Shown here: positions 32,525-42,732 of the stretch, piece by piece
How the letters are laid out: every line of letters starts with the position of its first letter
How positions within the stretch are numbered: the first letter of the stretch is position 1
Assembly (NCBI RefSeq): GCF_900115705.1
Contig: NZ_FOXL01000002.1
Coordinates: forward strand, 1-64,000
Source: Frateuria terrea
Lineage (GTDB): Bacteria; Pseudomonadota; Gammaproteobacteria; Xanthomonadales; Rhodanobacteraceae
Length of the DNA: 64,000 nucleotides
Direction of reading: 5' to 3'
Translations under genes and position numbers: made by a program
Notes under the pieces: generated by a model
The model's input: only the letters and a program-made list of their open reading frames with translations
What the model was told of the DNA's origin: nothing
Databases searched by the model: none

Positions 32525-33793
32525 TCAGCCCGTGCGCGTGGCGTACTTGCGCGCCACGTAGTCGTCCAGGATGCCGACGAACTCCTCGGCGATGCGCTCC
32601 CCACGCAGGGTCATGGCCTTTTCGCCGTCGATGAACACCGGCGCCGAGGGCGCCTCGCCGTTGCCCGGCAGGGAGATGCCGATGTTGGCGTGCTTGGATT
32701 CGCCCGGCCCGTTGACCACGCAGCCCATCACCGCGAGGGTGAGGTTCTCCACGCCGTCGTACATCACGCGCCATTCGGGCATCTTCGCGCGCACGTGGGT
32801 CTGCACCGTCTTGGCCAACTCCTGGAAGAACTCGCTGGTGGTGCGGCCGCAGCCCGGACAGGCGGTGACCAGCGGGGTGAACGCGCGCAGGCCCATGGTC
32901 TGCAGCAGTTCCTGCGCGACGATCACTTCCTGCGTGCGCGAGGCGCCCGGCTCGGGGGTGAGCGAGATGCGGATGGTGTCGCCGATGCCCTCCTGCAGCA
33001 GCACCGCCAGCGCGGCGGCCGAGGCAGTGATCCCCTTCGAACCCATGCCGGCCTCGGTCAGGCCCAGGTGCAGCGCGTAGTCGCAGCGGGCGGCCAGGTC
33101 GCGGTAGACCGCGATCAGCTCCTGCACGCCGGACACCTTGCAGGACAGGATGATGCGGTCACGCGGCAGGCCGAGTTGCTCAGCGCGCGCGGCCGAATCG
33201 AGCGCCGAGCGGATCAATGCCTCGCGCGCGACCACGCCCGCGTCCCATGGCTCGGCGCGCCGGCCATTCTCATCCATCAGGGTGGCGACCAGGCCCTGGT
33301 CGAGCGAGCCCCAGTTGGCGCCGATGCGCACCGGCTTGCCGTACTGGATGGCCTTCTCGATGATCGCGGCGAACTGGCTGTCCTTCTTCTTGCCGAAGCC
33401 GACGTTGCCGGGGTTGATGCGGTACTTGGCGAGCACCTCGGCGCAGGCCGGCTCGGCTTCCAGCAGCTGATGGCCGTTGTAGTGGAAGTCGCCCACGATC
33501 GGCACCTCCACGCCCATCATCGCCAGCCGTTCAGCGATGCGCGGCACCGCCGCCGCCGCGGCTGGGGTGTTCACCGTGATGCGCACGACTTCCGAGCCGG
33601 CGCGGGCCAGTTCGGCGATCTGTTTGGCGGTGCTTGCCGGGTCTTCGGTGTCGGTGTTGGTCATCGACTGGACCACGATCGGTGCGCCGCCGCCCACCAT
33701 CACTTTGCCTACGCGCACGCCCACGCTTGGCCGGCGCGTCGCCGGACCGGCCGGGCGCGGTTGCTGGGAAACGGGTTCGCTCATGGTCGACAT
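32525..33793 (-). CDS. ispG: 4-hydroxy-3-methylbut-2-enyl diphosphate synthase (flavodoxin/ferredoxin)
   Basis: 422 residues. Iron-sulfur enzyme of the MEP isoprenoid pathway. The 4Fe-4S ligands are visible in TACPGCGRT and [10 protein letters not shown]; the TIM-barrel part has [20 protein letters not shown] and [12 protein letters not shown]. Start is given at 33793; ATG at 33784 is equally possible, as neither has a clear ribosome site. The open frame to 33997 runs into a repeat and is not coding. Confidence 0.97.
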   Translation of the reverse strand: MSTMSEPVSQQPRPAGPATRRPSVGVRVGKVMVGGGAPIVVQSMTNTDTEDPASTAKQIAELARAGSEVVRITVNTPAAAAAVPRIAERLAMMGVEVPIVGDFHYNGHQLLEAEPACAEVLAKYRINPGNVGFGKKKDSQFAAIIEKAIQYGKPVRIGANWGSLDQGLVATLMDENGRRAEPWDAGVVAREALIRSALDSAARAEQLGLPRDRIILSCKVSGVQELIAVYRDLAARCDYALHLGLTEAGMGSKGITASAAALAVLLQEGIGDTIRISLTPEPGASRTQEVIVAQELLQTMGLRAFTPLVTACPGCGRTTSEFFQELAKTVQTHVRAKMPEWRVMYDGVENLTLAVMGCVVNGPGESKHANIGISLPGNGEAPSAPVFIDGEKAMTLRGERIAEEFVGILDDYVARKYATRTG

Positions 33794-33901
33794 CGGGAGT
33801 ACGCGGCGCTGGCTGCGGCAATGCACAAGAATACCACTCGCGGAGGACGCGCCCTGGCTTCCTCTCTCCTCCGGGGAGAGGGCCGGGTGGCGGCTCTTGC
33901 G

Positions 33902-34121
33902 GGGCTTTCCCGCGACTGGGCTCGCCTGCGGCGGGCTTCCGATCGCCACCGGCGCTCGGGTCACTTTTCTTTGCGGGGCCCAAAGAAAAGTAACCAAAAG
34001 AAACGGCCTGACTCAGCCCGGGGTGAGTAAAAAGCTAGGTGCCCCTGCGCCTTGTCGAGAGACTCTCTTGCTATTAGAGGAGCTGCCGCCGCTATACCGC
34101 GGGCGCTCGGGAGCTGAGGCG
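33902..34121 (+). repeat. Dispersed ~220-bp non-coding repeat, copy A
   Basis: Largely the same sequence as 46851-47071 in the same orientation. It shares GGCTCGCCTGCGGCGGGCTT, the hairpin ACTTTTCTTTG/CAAAGAAAAGT (33963-33973 with 33981-33991), CCCGGGGTGAG, GAGGAGCTGC and TACCGCGGGCGCTCG. No gene is seen in the 368 bases between ispG and the next gene. Confidence 0.8.
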
Positions 34122-34161
34122 AGAGAGGGTTTGCTGGCTGCGTGTGGCTCGCCGCGGTGTC

Positions 34162-34641
34162 ATGTCGTTTAAAGCGGGTGCATCAATCGGTCAATGGCTG
34201 CATGTGCTGTCCTCCGCGCTGCTGTCCGGCACCGGCATCGGCACCGCGTTCTACCTGCTGATGGTGAGCCTGCACCGCGACGTGCGCGTGGTGGCGGTGG
34301 TGGGGCGCTACGTGGTGATCGCCGACTGGCTGTTCACCGCGACCACGGTAGTGTTCCAGCCGCTGAGCGGCTTCTGGATGACGCACTGGGCGAAGATTCC
34401 CTGGCGCAGCGGCTGGGTGGGCTGGTCGGTGCTGCTGTATGCGCTGGCGGTGGCTTGCTGGCTGCCGGTGGTGGTGCTGCAGGTGCGCATGCGCGATCTG
34501 GCGACCGATGCGGCAGCGCGCGGACAGCCGCTGCCGCCGGCGTACTGGCGCGCATTCCTGTTCTGGGTCGCGCTGGGCGTGCCGGCGTTCTTCGCCTTTG
34601 TGGCGGTGTTCTATCTGATGGTGGTCAAGCCGCCTTTGTAG
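34162..34641 (+). CDS. DUF2269-family integral membrane protein
   Basis: 159 residues with four predicted membrane helices (LHVLSSALLSGTGIGTAFYL, YVVIADWLFTATTVVFQPLS, SVLLYALAVACWLPVVVLQV, FWVALGVPAFFAFVAVFYLM). The N-terminal His and the layout resemble DUF2269, predicted integral membrane proteins of unknown function. ATG at 34162 opens the conserved part. Confidence 0.85.
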   Translation: MSFKAGASIGQWLHVLSSALLSGTGIGTAFYLLMVSLHRDVRVVAVVGRYVVIADWLFTATTVVFQPLSGFWMTHWAKIPWRSGWVGWSVLLYALAVACWLPVVVLQVRMRDLATDAAARGQPLPPAYWRAFLFWVALGVPAFFAFVAVFYLMVVKPPL

Positions 34642-34678
34642 CCAGGTTCGGCCGCCCTCCGCTCGCGGCGTGTTGCGA

Positions 34679-36619
34679 CTAAGCGCAGCGGCGCAGGGCG
34701 GCGAGGACGAGGCGCTGTTGCAGGCGCTCGCCGAAGCCCCGGGGACGGGCCAGCTGCATGCGTTCCAGCGCCACCGCCTCGCCCGCCACTACTTCGCCGG
34801 GCCGCGCCAACGCCTTCGCCAGCATGAGGCGCCCGCGCCACGTCGCGCCCTGCTCCTTCAGCCAGCTGAGCGCGGGCAGCAGTTGCTGCTCCACCTGGTC
34901 GAAATCGCTGCCGAACGGGAACGTTGGCAGCATGCCGGCACGACGCAGCGGTGCCAGCGCCTCGGCCAGGCATTCGGGCCGATGCCGGCGCCAGGCGTCG
35001 GGGATGCTGAACCCGGGCGCGAGCTTGCCGTTCGCCTTGGCCTCGGCCGCCAGTGCGTCGAGGAAGCGAGCGTCGCAGATCGACAGCATCGCCTCGATGC
35101 ACTCGCTGTCGCTCTTGCCGCGCAGGTCGGCAGCACCGTACTCGGTCACCACGACGTCGCGCAGGTGGCGCGGGATGGTGGTGTGGCCATAGTCCCAGCG
35201 GATGTTGGTGCGCACCTCGCCGCCCTCCTTGCGGGTCGCGCGCAGCAACAGGATCGAACGGCCATCGTCCAGCTCGTGCGCCATCGCCACGAAGTTGTAC
35301 TGCCCGCCCACCCCGCTGACCACCTGGCCGTCCTCCAGCGCGTCCGACACGGCGGCGCCGAGCAGCGTGGCCATCATGCAGGTGTTGAAGAAGCGCGCGC
35401 CGCGGCGCTGCAGCGCCGCCAGGCTCTGGTGGTCGCCGTAGAGCTGGTTGACGTTGGAGACCGGGCACATGTCGATCGCGTCCGGGTCGGTCGCCTCGGT
35501 GGCGCCGAGCCATGCGTACAGCTCGCGGCTGCCCAGGAAGAACGCGCCGCGCAGGTAATGCCCGCCGGGCGTGGCGGGGTTCAGGCGTCCGGCCGCGGCG
35601 GCCTTCTCCAGCGCCAGGTTGTCCCAGCTGCGGCGCTTGAGAATTCCGGCTCGGGCCAGATGCATGAAGCCGTCCATGACCATTTCGCTGGCGCCGTACA
35701 CGCCCGCCTCGAAGGGCTCCAGCCCGCCGATGCGGCGGGCCAGCTCGAACGTCGGGCTCTCGCCGTCGAGCGCGCGCAGGCCGTCGCGCCAGGCGGTGTT
35801 GTCCTGCTGGCGCAGCAGCAGGCATTTCACCAGCGCATCGGACAGCGCGCCGATGCCGATCTGCAGACAGCCGCCATCCCTGACCAGCGAACTCGCGTGG
35901 AGGCCGATGGCGTACTCGGCCAGGCCCACCGGCGTGCGCGGCAAGGTGAACAGGCGCGGCGACTGCGGCGGCGCCAGCTCCATGTCGAAGAATCTCTCCG
36001 CCACCTCCGCGTGGCCGCTCATGTACGGCAGGTCCGGATGCACCACCGCCACACACATCGGCCGCGGCTTGCCGGCGCGTTCGCATTGCGCCAGGAAGTC
36101 GAGCGTCAGGTCCGGGTTGCACGAGAGGCTGTAGCGCACGCCTTCGGGCGTCTCGCGCCGGGCCACCAGTTGCACCAGCAGGTTCACGTCCTGCGCGGCC
36201 AGGTCGCGCGCCACGTGCGTGTAGTTCTGGCTGATGTAGTCGCGCTGCGCCCGCGGCGCGTGCAGCAGCGCGCCGGACAGCAGGTAGAACTCGTGCACCG
36301 CCACGTTGGCCGGCAGCGCGTGGCGCTGCTCGGCCAGCGCGTATGCCGGATCCTCGAAATCGGCGCCGAAGTGCCGCTCCAGGAACGGAGCGAGGAAGCG
36401 TTGCTCCAACCCGGGCGCGGGCCGTGGCCGCATCAGCGAAAGCGCGGTGTAGAGGGTCAGCGCGCGGGCCGGGTCGGCCACGGTCAGCCGGTAGAGCGCG
36501 TTGAGCAGGCCATGCGGCTTGCCAAGGCCCAGCGGCGCGGCGACGCACAGGTGCGGGCCCAGCCGGTCGGCGATGAGCTGTGCGCAGGCGGCGGTGTCCG
36601 TAAGGCGCGCGGGCGGCAT
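34679..36619 (-). CDS. Acetyl-CoA hydrolase/transferase family protein
   Basis: 646 residues, long for the family (about 500 is usual for the core). The N-terminal half holds the first CoA-transferase-like lobe (PHLCVAAPLGLGKPHGLLNA). The C-terminal lobe (AcetylCoA_hyd_C type) holds SGVGGQYNFVAMA, the active-site region VVTEYGAADLRGKSDSECIE, and IRWDYGHTTIPRH. Members exchange or hydrolyse acyl-CoA; the actual acyl group is not predictable. A C-terminal extension of about 100 residues carries basic helices. Divergent from the cardiolipin-synthase-like gene. Confidence 0.88.
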   Translation of the reverse strand: MPPARLTDTAACAQLIADRLGPHLCVAAPLGLGKPHGLLNALYRLTVADPARALTLYTALSLMRPRPAPGLEQRFLAPFLERHFGADFEDPAYALAEQRHALPANVAVHEFYLLSGALLHAPRAQRDYISQNYTHVARDLAAQDVNLLVQLVARRETPEGVRYSLSCNPDLTLDFLAQCERAGKPRPMCVAVVHPDLPYMSGHAEVAERFFDMELAPPQSPRLFTLPRTPVGLAEYAIGLHASSLVRDGGCLQIGIGALSDALVKCLLLRQQDNTAWRDGLRALDGESPTFELARRIGGLEPFEAGVYGASEMVMDGFMHLARAGILKRRSWDNLALEKAAAAGRLNPATPGGHYLRGAFFLGSRELYAWLGATEATDPDAIDMCPVSNVNQLYGDHQSLAALQRRGARFFNTCMMATLLGAAVSDALEDGQVVSGVGGQYNFVAMAHELDDGRSILLLRATRKEGGEVRTNIRWDYGHTTIPRHLRDVVVTEYGAADLRGKSDSECIEAMLSICDARFLDALAAEAKANGKLAPGFSIPDAWRRHRPECLAEALAPLRRAGMLPTFPFGSDFDQVEQQLLPALSWLKEQGATWRGRLMLAKALARPGEVVAGEAVALERMQLARPRGFGERLQQRLVLAALRRCA

Positions 36620-36701
36620 GCGCGGATCATGGCAGAAGCCGGGCGCGGCGCGCATCAAAGTCGCGACCTTCGCACACGGACCATGTCCTACACTCAGGGC
36701 C

Positions 36702-38126
36702 ATGGCGACGACTCCGCTGATTCCTTCCGCGCCCAGCCGCTTCCTGGCCGAACAGGCCTTGAGCCGCGCCGCCGGCGCGCCGCTGATCGGCGGCAATGCA
36801 GTCGAACTGCTGATCGACGCCCAGGCGCATTTCGACGCCTGGCTGGAGGCCATTCGCGGCGCCCGCCAGCGGGTGCTGCTGGAGAATTACCTGATCAGCG
36901 ACGACGTGGTCGGCCGCGCCTTCCGCGACGCGCTGGTCGAGCGCGCGCGGGCCGGCGTCACGGTGGCGGTGGTGTGCGACTGGCTCGGCTGCCTGGGCCA
37001 GTCCGGCTACGCCTTCTGGCAACCGCTGCGCCGCGCCGGCGGCGAGGTGCGCGTGTTCAACCCGCCGCAGCTGGGCAAGCCGTTCGGCTGGATCACCCGC
37101 GACCACCGCAAGCTGCTGGTGGTCGACGGCTCGCTGGGATTCCTCTCCGGCGTATGCATCAGCGCGCGCTGGCTGGGCAACGCGGCGCGCGGCGTGCCGC
37201 CCTGGCGCGATACCGGCGTGGCGCTGCACGGTCCGGCGGTGGGCGAGCTGGAACAGGCCTTCGCGCAGAGCTGGGCCAGCCTGGGCAAGCCGCTGCCGCT
37301 GCCGCTACCGGAGGACAGGACGGCCGGCGACATCGCCTTGCGCGTGATCGCCACCCAGCCGGCCACCGCCGGCATGTACCGGCTCGACCAGCAGGTTGCC
37401 GCGATGGCGCGCCACACGCTGTGGATCACCGACGCCTACTTCGTCGGCATGGCGCCCTACGTGCAGGCTTTGGCGTCGGCCGCGCGCGACGGCGTGGACG
37501 TGCGCCTGCTGGTGCCGGGCACCAGCGACATCCCGCTGGTCGCCGGCATGTCACGCTCGGGCTACCGGCCGCTGCTCAAGGCGGGCATCCGCGTGTTCGA
37601 GTGGAACGGCTCGATGCTGCACGCCAAGACGGCGGTGGCCGATGGGCAATGGGCGCGCGTGGGCTCGTCCAACCTCAACATCGCCAGCTGGCTGGGCAAC
37701 CGCGAGATCGACGTGGCGGTCGAGGACACCGGCTTCGCGGGCCAGCTTGCCGCGCAGTACGAACGCGACCTGGCCAACGCCACCGAGATCGTGCTCGCGC
37801 CGCGTCGGCGCCGCCCGCACATCGCGCACGTGAAAAGCAGCACCACACGCCCGCCGCGGCCCAAACGTCCGGGTGGCAGCACCAGCCGTGCGGCGGCCGG
37901 CGCCCTGCGCATCGCCAACACCGTCGGCGCCGCGCTGACCGACCGCCGTGTGCTCGGCGACACCGCGCGTGGTCCGCTGCTGGCCGGCATCGCCGTGCTG
38001 GCCGTGCTGGCGGCGGTGGCGCTGGTCTGGCCGAAGGCGGTGAGCTGGCCGATCGCGCTGCTGTCGGCATGGTTCGCGCTCAATCTGGCGATCCGGGTCT
38101 GGCGGTTGCGCAGGCGCCGCGACTAG
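36702..38126 (+). CDS. Phospholipase D-family cardiolipin synthase-like protein (ClsB-like)
   Basis: 474 residues. Two PLD active-site motifs HxKxxxxD are intact: DHRKLLVVDG (H135, K137) and LHAKTAVADG (H308, K310). The C-terminus ends in two hydrophobic segments (GIAVLAVLAAVALVW, LLSAWFALNLAI), after a basic linker, suggesting membrane anchoring. Such enzymes condense phosphatidylglycerol or phosphatidylethanolamine into cardiolipin; ClsB of E. coli is the nearest characterised type, but the C-terminal membrane part is unlike it. ATG at 36702. Confidence 0.88.
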   Translation: MATTPLIPSAPSRFLAEQALSRAAGAPLIGGNAVELLIDAQAHFDAWLEAIRGARQRVLLENYLISDDVVGRAFRDALVERARAGVTVAVVCDWLGCLGQSGYAFWQPLRRAGGEVRVFNPPQLGKPFGWITRDHRKLLVVDGSLGFLSGVCISARWLGNAARGVPPWRDTGVALHGPAVGELEQAFAQSWASLGKPLPLPLPEDRTAGDIALRVIATQPATAGMYRLDQQVAAMARHTLWITDAYFVGMAPYVQALASAARDGVDVRLLVPGTSDIPLVAGMSRSGYRPLLKAGIRVFEWNGSMLHAKTAVADGQWARVGSSNLNIASWLGNREIDVAVEDTGFAGQLAAQYERDLANATEIVLAPRRRRPHIAHVKSSTTRPPRPKRPGGSTSRAAAGALRIANTVGAALTDRRVLGDTARGPLLAGIAVLAVLAAVALVWPKAVSWPIALLSAWFALNLAIRVWRLRRRRD

Positions 38127-38235
38127 GCGCCATCCGCAGGCTGGTTGCGGGGGGCGATCGCTACATGAGGCAGTCCCTGCACTTGTCCGCCCAAGCGCAT
38201 GTTCGGCAAGCGCTTCGTGCTAGGCTCGACGGTCC

Positions 38236-39591
38236 ATGCGCACCCCCGACCACCCGACGGCTCCGCCGCGCAACATCCTCACGCCGAGCACCCTCAACCG
38301 GCTGGTGCGCGGGCTGCTGGAGGACGCGCTGCCGCTGGTGTGGATCGAGGGTGAGCTGTGCAACGTGTCGCGCCCGGCCTCGGGGCATCTCTACTTCACC
38401 CTGAAGGACGCCGGCGCCCAGGTGCGCGCGGCGATGTTCAAGCCCAAGAGCAGCTGGCTGCGCTTCAAGCCGGCCGACGGCATGCACGTGCTGGTGCGCG
38501 CGCGGGTCGGGCTGTACGAGCCGCGCGGCGAGTTCCAGCTGGTTGCCGAACACATGGAACTCGCGGGTGAAGGTGCGCTGAGGCGCGAGTTCGAGCTGCT
38601 CAAGGCCAAGCTCGATGCCGAGGGCCTGTTCGAGCCGTCGCGCAAGCGTCCCCTGCCCCGCTACGTACGGCGGATCGGCGTGATCACCTCGGCGACGGGC
38701 GCGGCGATCCGCGACGTGCTGAGCGTACTGCGCCGGCGTTGGCCGCTGGTCGAGGTCGAGGTGCTGCCGGTGCCGGTGCAGGGCCGCGAGGCGCCGCCGG
38801 CGATCGCGGCGATGCTGCGCAAGGCTTCGGCCAGCGCGCGCCATGACGTCATTCTGCTCACCCGCGGCGGCGGCTCGCTGGAAGACCTGGCTGCCTTCAG
38901 CGACGAGGCCGTCGCCCGCGCCGTGCATGCCAGCGCCATCCCGGTCGTGAGCGCGGTGGGCCACGAAATCGATTTCTCCATCGCCGACTTCGTCGCCGAC
39001 CTGCGCGCGGCCACGCCGTCGGCAGCGGCCGAGCTGCTCGTGCCCGACGCGCTGGCCCTGCGCCGCCATCTCGGGCAACTCGCGCAACGCCTGCAGTTGC
39101 TCGAGCAGCGGCGGCTACAGGCGCAGACCCAGCGCGTCGACCATCTGTTTGCGCGCCTACAGGCACAGCGGCCGCAAGCACGGCTGGCGCGCGACCGCGA
39201 GCGGCTCGAACAGCTGCATCGCCGCCTGTATGGCGCGCTGCGCGAACAGGCCCGCAGCCGCGCCAACCGTCTTGATCGCCTGCATGCGCGGCTGTTGGCG
39301 CAGCACCCGCGCCAGCGCCTTCAGTTGCTGCAGCGTCGCCTGGCCGAGCGCGAGCGCTCGCTGCTGCAGTGCATGAGCCATCGCCTCGAACGCGCGCGCC
39401 TGACGCTCCGCCAGTCGGCGCGCGCGCTGCAGGCAGTCAGCCCGCTGGCCACACTGGAGCGCGGTTACGCAATCGTGTTCGACAGCGACGGGCGCGTCCT
39501 GCGGACGGCGAAGCATTCGCCACCGGGCACGCCATTGCGCGCACGGCTGGCCGACGGCGAGCTTTCGCTCAAGGTCACCGACAACCCATAG
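38236..39591 (+). CDS. xseA: Exodeoxyribonuclease VII large subunit
   Basis: 451 residues. N-terminal OB-fold that binds single-stranded DNA (LVWIEGELCNVSRPASGHLY), then the catalytic domain with RIGVITSATGAAIRDVL, LLTRGGGSLEDLAAFSDE and VVSAVGHEIDFSIADFVADL. A long coiled-coil region full of Gln/Arg/Leu (about 280-400) follows, and a final beta segment LERGYAIVFDSDGRVL. It degrades single-stranded DNA with the small subunit XseB, whose gene is not in the window. Confidence 0.97.
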   Translation: MRTPDHPTAPPRNILTPSTLNRLVRGLLEDALPLVWIEGELCNVSRPASGHLYFTLKDAGAQVRAAMFKPKSSWLRFKPADGMHVLVRARVGLYEPRGEFQLVAEHMELAGEGALRREFELLKAKLDAEGLFEPSRKRPLPRYVRRIGVITSATGAAIRDVLSVLRRRWPLVEVEVLPVPVQGREAPPAIAAMLRKASASARHDVILLTRGGGSLEDLAAFSDEAVARAVHASAIPVVSAVGHEIDFSIADFVADLRAATPSAAAELLVPDALALRRHLGQLAQRLQLLEQRRLQAQTQRVDHLFARLQAQRPQARLARDRERLEQLHRRLYGALREQARSRANRLDRLHARLLAQHPRQRLQLLQRRLAERERSLLQCMSHRLERARLTLRQSARALQAVSPLATLERGYAIVFDSDGRVLRTAKHSPPGTPLRARLADGELSLKVTDNP

Positions 39592-39702
39592 GGCTTCGGC
39601 CCACCTCCGGCGCACCGTTGTTGGGCCGAAACCCGCGCTACGGCTCACGCGTCTGCAACGCGGTCGGCGGCAACCTGCCCTTGCACTCTCCGGGAGACGT
39701 CC

Positions 39703-41136
39703 ATGCTCGACAAGACCTACCCCTATTACCTGGCCAACCGCCCGCAGCAACCCAACGCGGACCTCGAGGTGCGCGACAAGTACAGCGGCAGGGTCGCCAC
39801 CCGCGTCGCGGTGCCGGATGCGCGCGCGATCGAGAAGGCAATCGCCGCGGCGGTGAGGGCAGCGGCGCCGATGCGTGCGTTCAAGCCATGGGCGCGCCAG
39901 GCGGTGCTGGAGCATTGCGTAGCACGCTTCGAAGAGCGCCGCGACGAACTGGCGATGGCCTTGTGCGTGGAAGCCGGCAAGCCGATCAAGGACGCCGCCG
40001 GGGAGGTCACGCGGTTGATCGAGACCTTCCGCATTGCCGCCGCCGAGGCCGTGCGCATCTACGGCCAGACGCTCAACCTGGAACTCGCCCCGCGGCTGGA
40101 CGGCTACCACGGCTACACCCGGCGCGTGCCGATCGGCCCGGTGTCCTTCATCACGCCGTTCAACTTCCCGCTCAACCTGGTCGCGCACAAGGTCGCGCCG
40201 GCGATCGCGGCCGGCTGCCCGTTCGTGCTGAAACCGTCGGAAAAGACGCCGATCGGCGCGCTGATCATCGGCCAGGTGCTGGCCGAGACCGACCTGCCCA
40301 GGGGAGCCTTCTCGATCCTGCCGGTGGGTGGCGCAGAGGCCTCGCCACTGGTCGAGGACGAGCGCTTCAAGCTGCTTTCCTTCACCGGCGGGCAGATCGG
40401 CTGGGATTTGAAGGCCCGCGCCGGCCGCAAGAAGGTGGTGCTGGAACTGGGCGGCAATGCCGCCTGCATCGTCGACGGCGACCAGGGCGACAAGCTCGAT
40501 GCGATCGTCGAACGGCTGGTGTTCGGCGCCTTCTACCAATCCGGCCAGAGCTGCATCGGCGTACAGCGCATCTACGCGCACGCCTCACTGTACGAGGCGC
40601 TGAAGAAGAAGCTGGTCGCCGCCACGAAGAAGCTCAAGGCGGGCGATCCGAAGAAGAAGGACGTCTTCATCGGCCCGATGATCGACGAGGCCGCCGCCGA
40701 ACGGCTGCAGGGCTGGATCGAGGAAGCGCGCCGCGCCGGCGCCCGCTTGCTTTGCGGCGGCAAGCGCCAGGGCAACATGCTGGAAGCGACGCTGATGGAG
40801 GACGTGCCGCGCGATGCCAAGGCCAACCGCCTGGAGGCCTTCGGCCCGTTCGCCCTGCTCGCCCCGTTCGACTCGCTGGACGATGCCATCGCGCTGGTCA
40901 ACGACGCCGACTACGGTTTGCAGGCGGGCATCTTCACCGACTCGCTGGAACACGCCATGCGGGCCTGGGACGAGCTCGAACAGGGCGGCGTGATCGTCAA
41001 CGACATTCCCAGCTTCCGCGTCGACAACATGCCCTACGGCGGAATCAAGCTCTCGGGCTTCGGCCGCGAGGGCGTGCGCTACGCGATCGAGGACATGAGC
41101 GAGGTGCGGTTGATGGTGATGCGGCGGCGCAGCTGA
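39703..41136 (+). CDS. NAD(P)-dependent aldehyde dehydrogenase
   Basis: 477 residues. The ALDH superfamily fold is clear: FITPFNFPLNLVAHKVAPAI, KPSEKTPIGAL, SFTGG, the general-base region LELGGNAACIV (E248) and the catalytic Cys in YQSGQSCIGVQRIY (C284), plus PYGGIKLSGFGREG. The closest named types are broad-specificity or phosphonoacetaldehyde/lactaldehyde-like dehydrogenases, so the substrate is not assigned. ATG at 39703 has CTCTCCGGGAG upstream. It stands between xseA and a convergent YdcF-like gene. Confidence 0.93.
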   Translation: MLDKTYPYYLANRPQQPNADLEVRDKYSGRVATRVAVPDARAIEKAIAAAVRAAAPMRAFKPWARQAVLEHCVARFEERRDELAMALCVEAGKPIKDAAGEVTRLIETFRIAAAEAVRIYGQTLNLELAPRLDGYHGYTRRVPIGPVSFITPFNFPLNLVAHKVAPAIAAGCPFVLKPSEKTPIGALIIGQVLAETDLPRGAFSILPVGGAEASPLVEDERFKLLSFTGGQIGWDLKARAGRKKVVLELGGNAACIVDGDQGDKLDAIVERLVFGAFYQSGQSCIGVQRIYAHASLYEALKKKLVAATKKLKAGDPKKKDVFIGPMIDEAAAERLQGWIEEARRAGARLLCGGKRQGNMLEATLMEDVPRDAKANRLEAFGPFALLAPFDSLDDAIALVNDADYGLQAGIFTDSLEHAMRAWDELEQGGVIVNDIPSFRVDNMPYGGIKLSGFGREGVRYAIEDMSEVRLMVMRRRS

Positions 41137-41178
41137 GGAAGTCCGGCCGCGGCTCCCCGGGTGCAGCGCGGAACCGCT

Positions 41179-41946
41179 TCAATCCTCCGCCGGGTCCATG
41201 TTCTCCGGCGGCACGTCCAGTCGACCACGCCACGCATACCAGTGGTACAGCGCCATGCCGGCGTACTCGTGCAGCGCCGCGTCGGTGGCATAGAGGTTGT
41301 ACGCGCTGGGCACCCATGACCACAGCCCGCGCAGGTAGTCCGCGCGCACCGGCGTCACATCCATGCCGAAATGCTCGAATGCGAATACCGCGCGCCGCAG
41401 GTGGCGCGCCGAGGTCACCAGCCAGATCCGGTCGGCGCCGATCTGCTGCAGCTTGGCACGCGAGAACCGCGCGTTGCCCCAGGTGGTGAGGCTGCGCGTT
41501 TCGAGCACCATGTCCTCGTCCGGTACGCCCAGCCGGAGCAACACGCGCCGGTAGGTGAGCGACAGCGGTTCGCCGGTGTGGTTGGCATCGCCGCCGCTGA
41601 CCAGCACGGTGCACCGCGCACCGGAGGCATGGCAGTCGCGGTAGAGCACCACCGTCTGGGCGATGCGCGCGTAGGCCGTCTGTCCCGGTTCGAGCGGACC
41701 GCCCGGCGGATAGGTCGATCCGGCAGTAAGCAGCACGATGGCATTGGCCGGCGCCCAGTCCAGTGCCGGCCGCTGTACGTAGGGCGCCTGCCAGTAATGC
41801 AGCAGGACCTTGGGTACCGGACCGCAGCCGACCGCCAGCACGAACAGCAGCGCCAGCACCAGGCCTGCCTGCCGCAGCCGCGGCCAGCCCTGCCGGCCGG
41901 CCAGCCAGGTGCAGACGAGCAACAGGATCAGGAGCTTCACGGCCAT
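41179..41946 (-). CDS. YdcF/ElyC-type DUF218 membrane protein
   Basis: 255 residues. Two hydrophobic N-terminal segments (VKLLILLLVCTWLAG, LVLALLFVLAVGCG) are followed by a DUF218 domain with ANAIVLLTAGS, CTVLVSGGDANHTGE, DEDMVLETRSLTTWGNA and WLVTSARHLRRAVFAFEHFG. DUF218 proteins such as SanA and ElyC act in envelope maintenance in E. coli; the biochemical role is unclear. ATG at 41946 is the first start before the hydrophobic segment. Confidence 0.9.
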   Translation of the reverse strand: MAVKLLILLLVCTWLAGRQGWPRLRQAGLVLALLFVLAVGCGPVPKVLLHYWQAPYVQRPALDWAPANAIVLLTAGSTYPPGGPLEPGQTAYARIAQTVVLYRDCHASGARCTVLVSGGDANHTGEPLSLTYRRVLLRLGVPDEDMVLETRSLTTWGNARFSRAKLQQIGADRIWLVTSARHLRRAVFAFEHFGMDVTPVRADYLRGLWSWVPSAYNLYATDAALHEYAGMALYHWYAWRGRLDVPPENMDPAED

Positions 41947-42123
41947 CGGCCTGCCTCTTTGAACGGTCGGGCCCGGCATTATGCAAAGTCGAAGCTGAGC
42001 GCCGTGCACACGGACCATCCGCTCCCGACGCCGGCACCACGACCGCACGCATGGCGGCCGCATGCAAGGCAGGGAGACCGCGCCGTGGTACCGTTCCGGC
42101 GTTTTTCCCGCACCCCCGCCTGC

Positions 42124-42732
42124 ATGTCCGAATCCCTGCACGTCCTCGTCGCCGCCTGCCGGCATGTCCAGGACATCCGCAAGAGCCGCTTCCTCGCACA
42201 GGCGGCACCGGTGCAGTCGGTCGAACAGGCCCTGGCCTTCCTGCACGAGGTGGCCGACCCCGCGGCGACGCACAACTGCTGGGCCTACCGCATCGGCCAG
42301 GACTATCGCTTCAACGACGACGGCGAACCCGGCGGCACCGCGGGACGCCCGATCCTGCAGGCGATCGAAGGCGCGGGCATCGATCGGGTGATGGTGGTGG
42401 TGACGCGCTGGTACGGCGGCATCAAGCTCGGCGCGGGCGGGCTGGTGCGTGCCTACGGTGGCACCGCCGCCGACTGCCTGCGCCTCGCCGGGCACGTACC
42501 GCTGGTGGCGATGGCACGGCTGCGCGTGCACTGCCCGTTCGGCGATCTCGCGCTGCTCAAGGCGCGCTGCGGCGCGTGGCAGGCACGGATCGAACACGAG
42601 AGCTTTGACCAGAGCGGTGCCTTACTGGAGCTCGAGCTACCCGCTGCGACCCTGGATGAAACCCGCTCGCGCATCATCGACCTGACCCGCGGGCAGGCCA
42701 CCACGCACCCGCTGGGCACCCCCGCCACCTGA
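42124..42732 (+). CDS. YigZ/IMPACT-family protein (UPF0029)
   Basis: 202 residues. The IMPACT N-terminal fold is evident: KSRFLAQAAPV, ATHNCWAYRIG, FNDDGEPGGTAGRPIL, VVVTRWYGGIKLGAGGL and VRAYGGTAADCL. A C-terminal DUF1949-like half follows. E. coli YigZ and eukaryotic IMPACT share this fold; a role in translation has been proposed. ATG at 42124; divergent from the YdcF-like gene. Confidence 0.94.
   Translation: MSESLHVLVAACRHVQDIRKSRFLAQAAPVQSVEQALAFLHEVADPAATHNCWAYRIGQDYRFNDDGEPGGTAGRPILQAIEGAGIDRVMVVVTRWYGGIKLGAGGLVRAYGGTAADCLRLAGHVPLVAMARLRVHCPFGDLALLKARCGAWQARIEHESFDQSGALLELELPAATLDETRSRIIDLTRGQATTHPLGTPAT

Noticed and set aside
34670-38404. 1244-codon open frame on the plus strand
   Set aside because: Runs antisense through the acetyl-CoA hydrolase gene and out of frame through the cardiolipin-synthase-like gene, both of which have intact family motifs.
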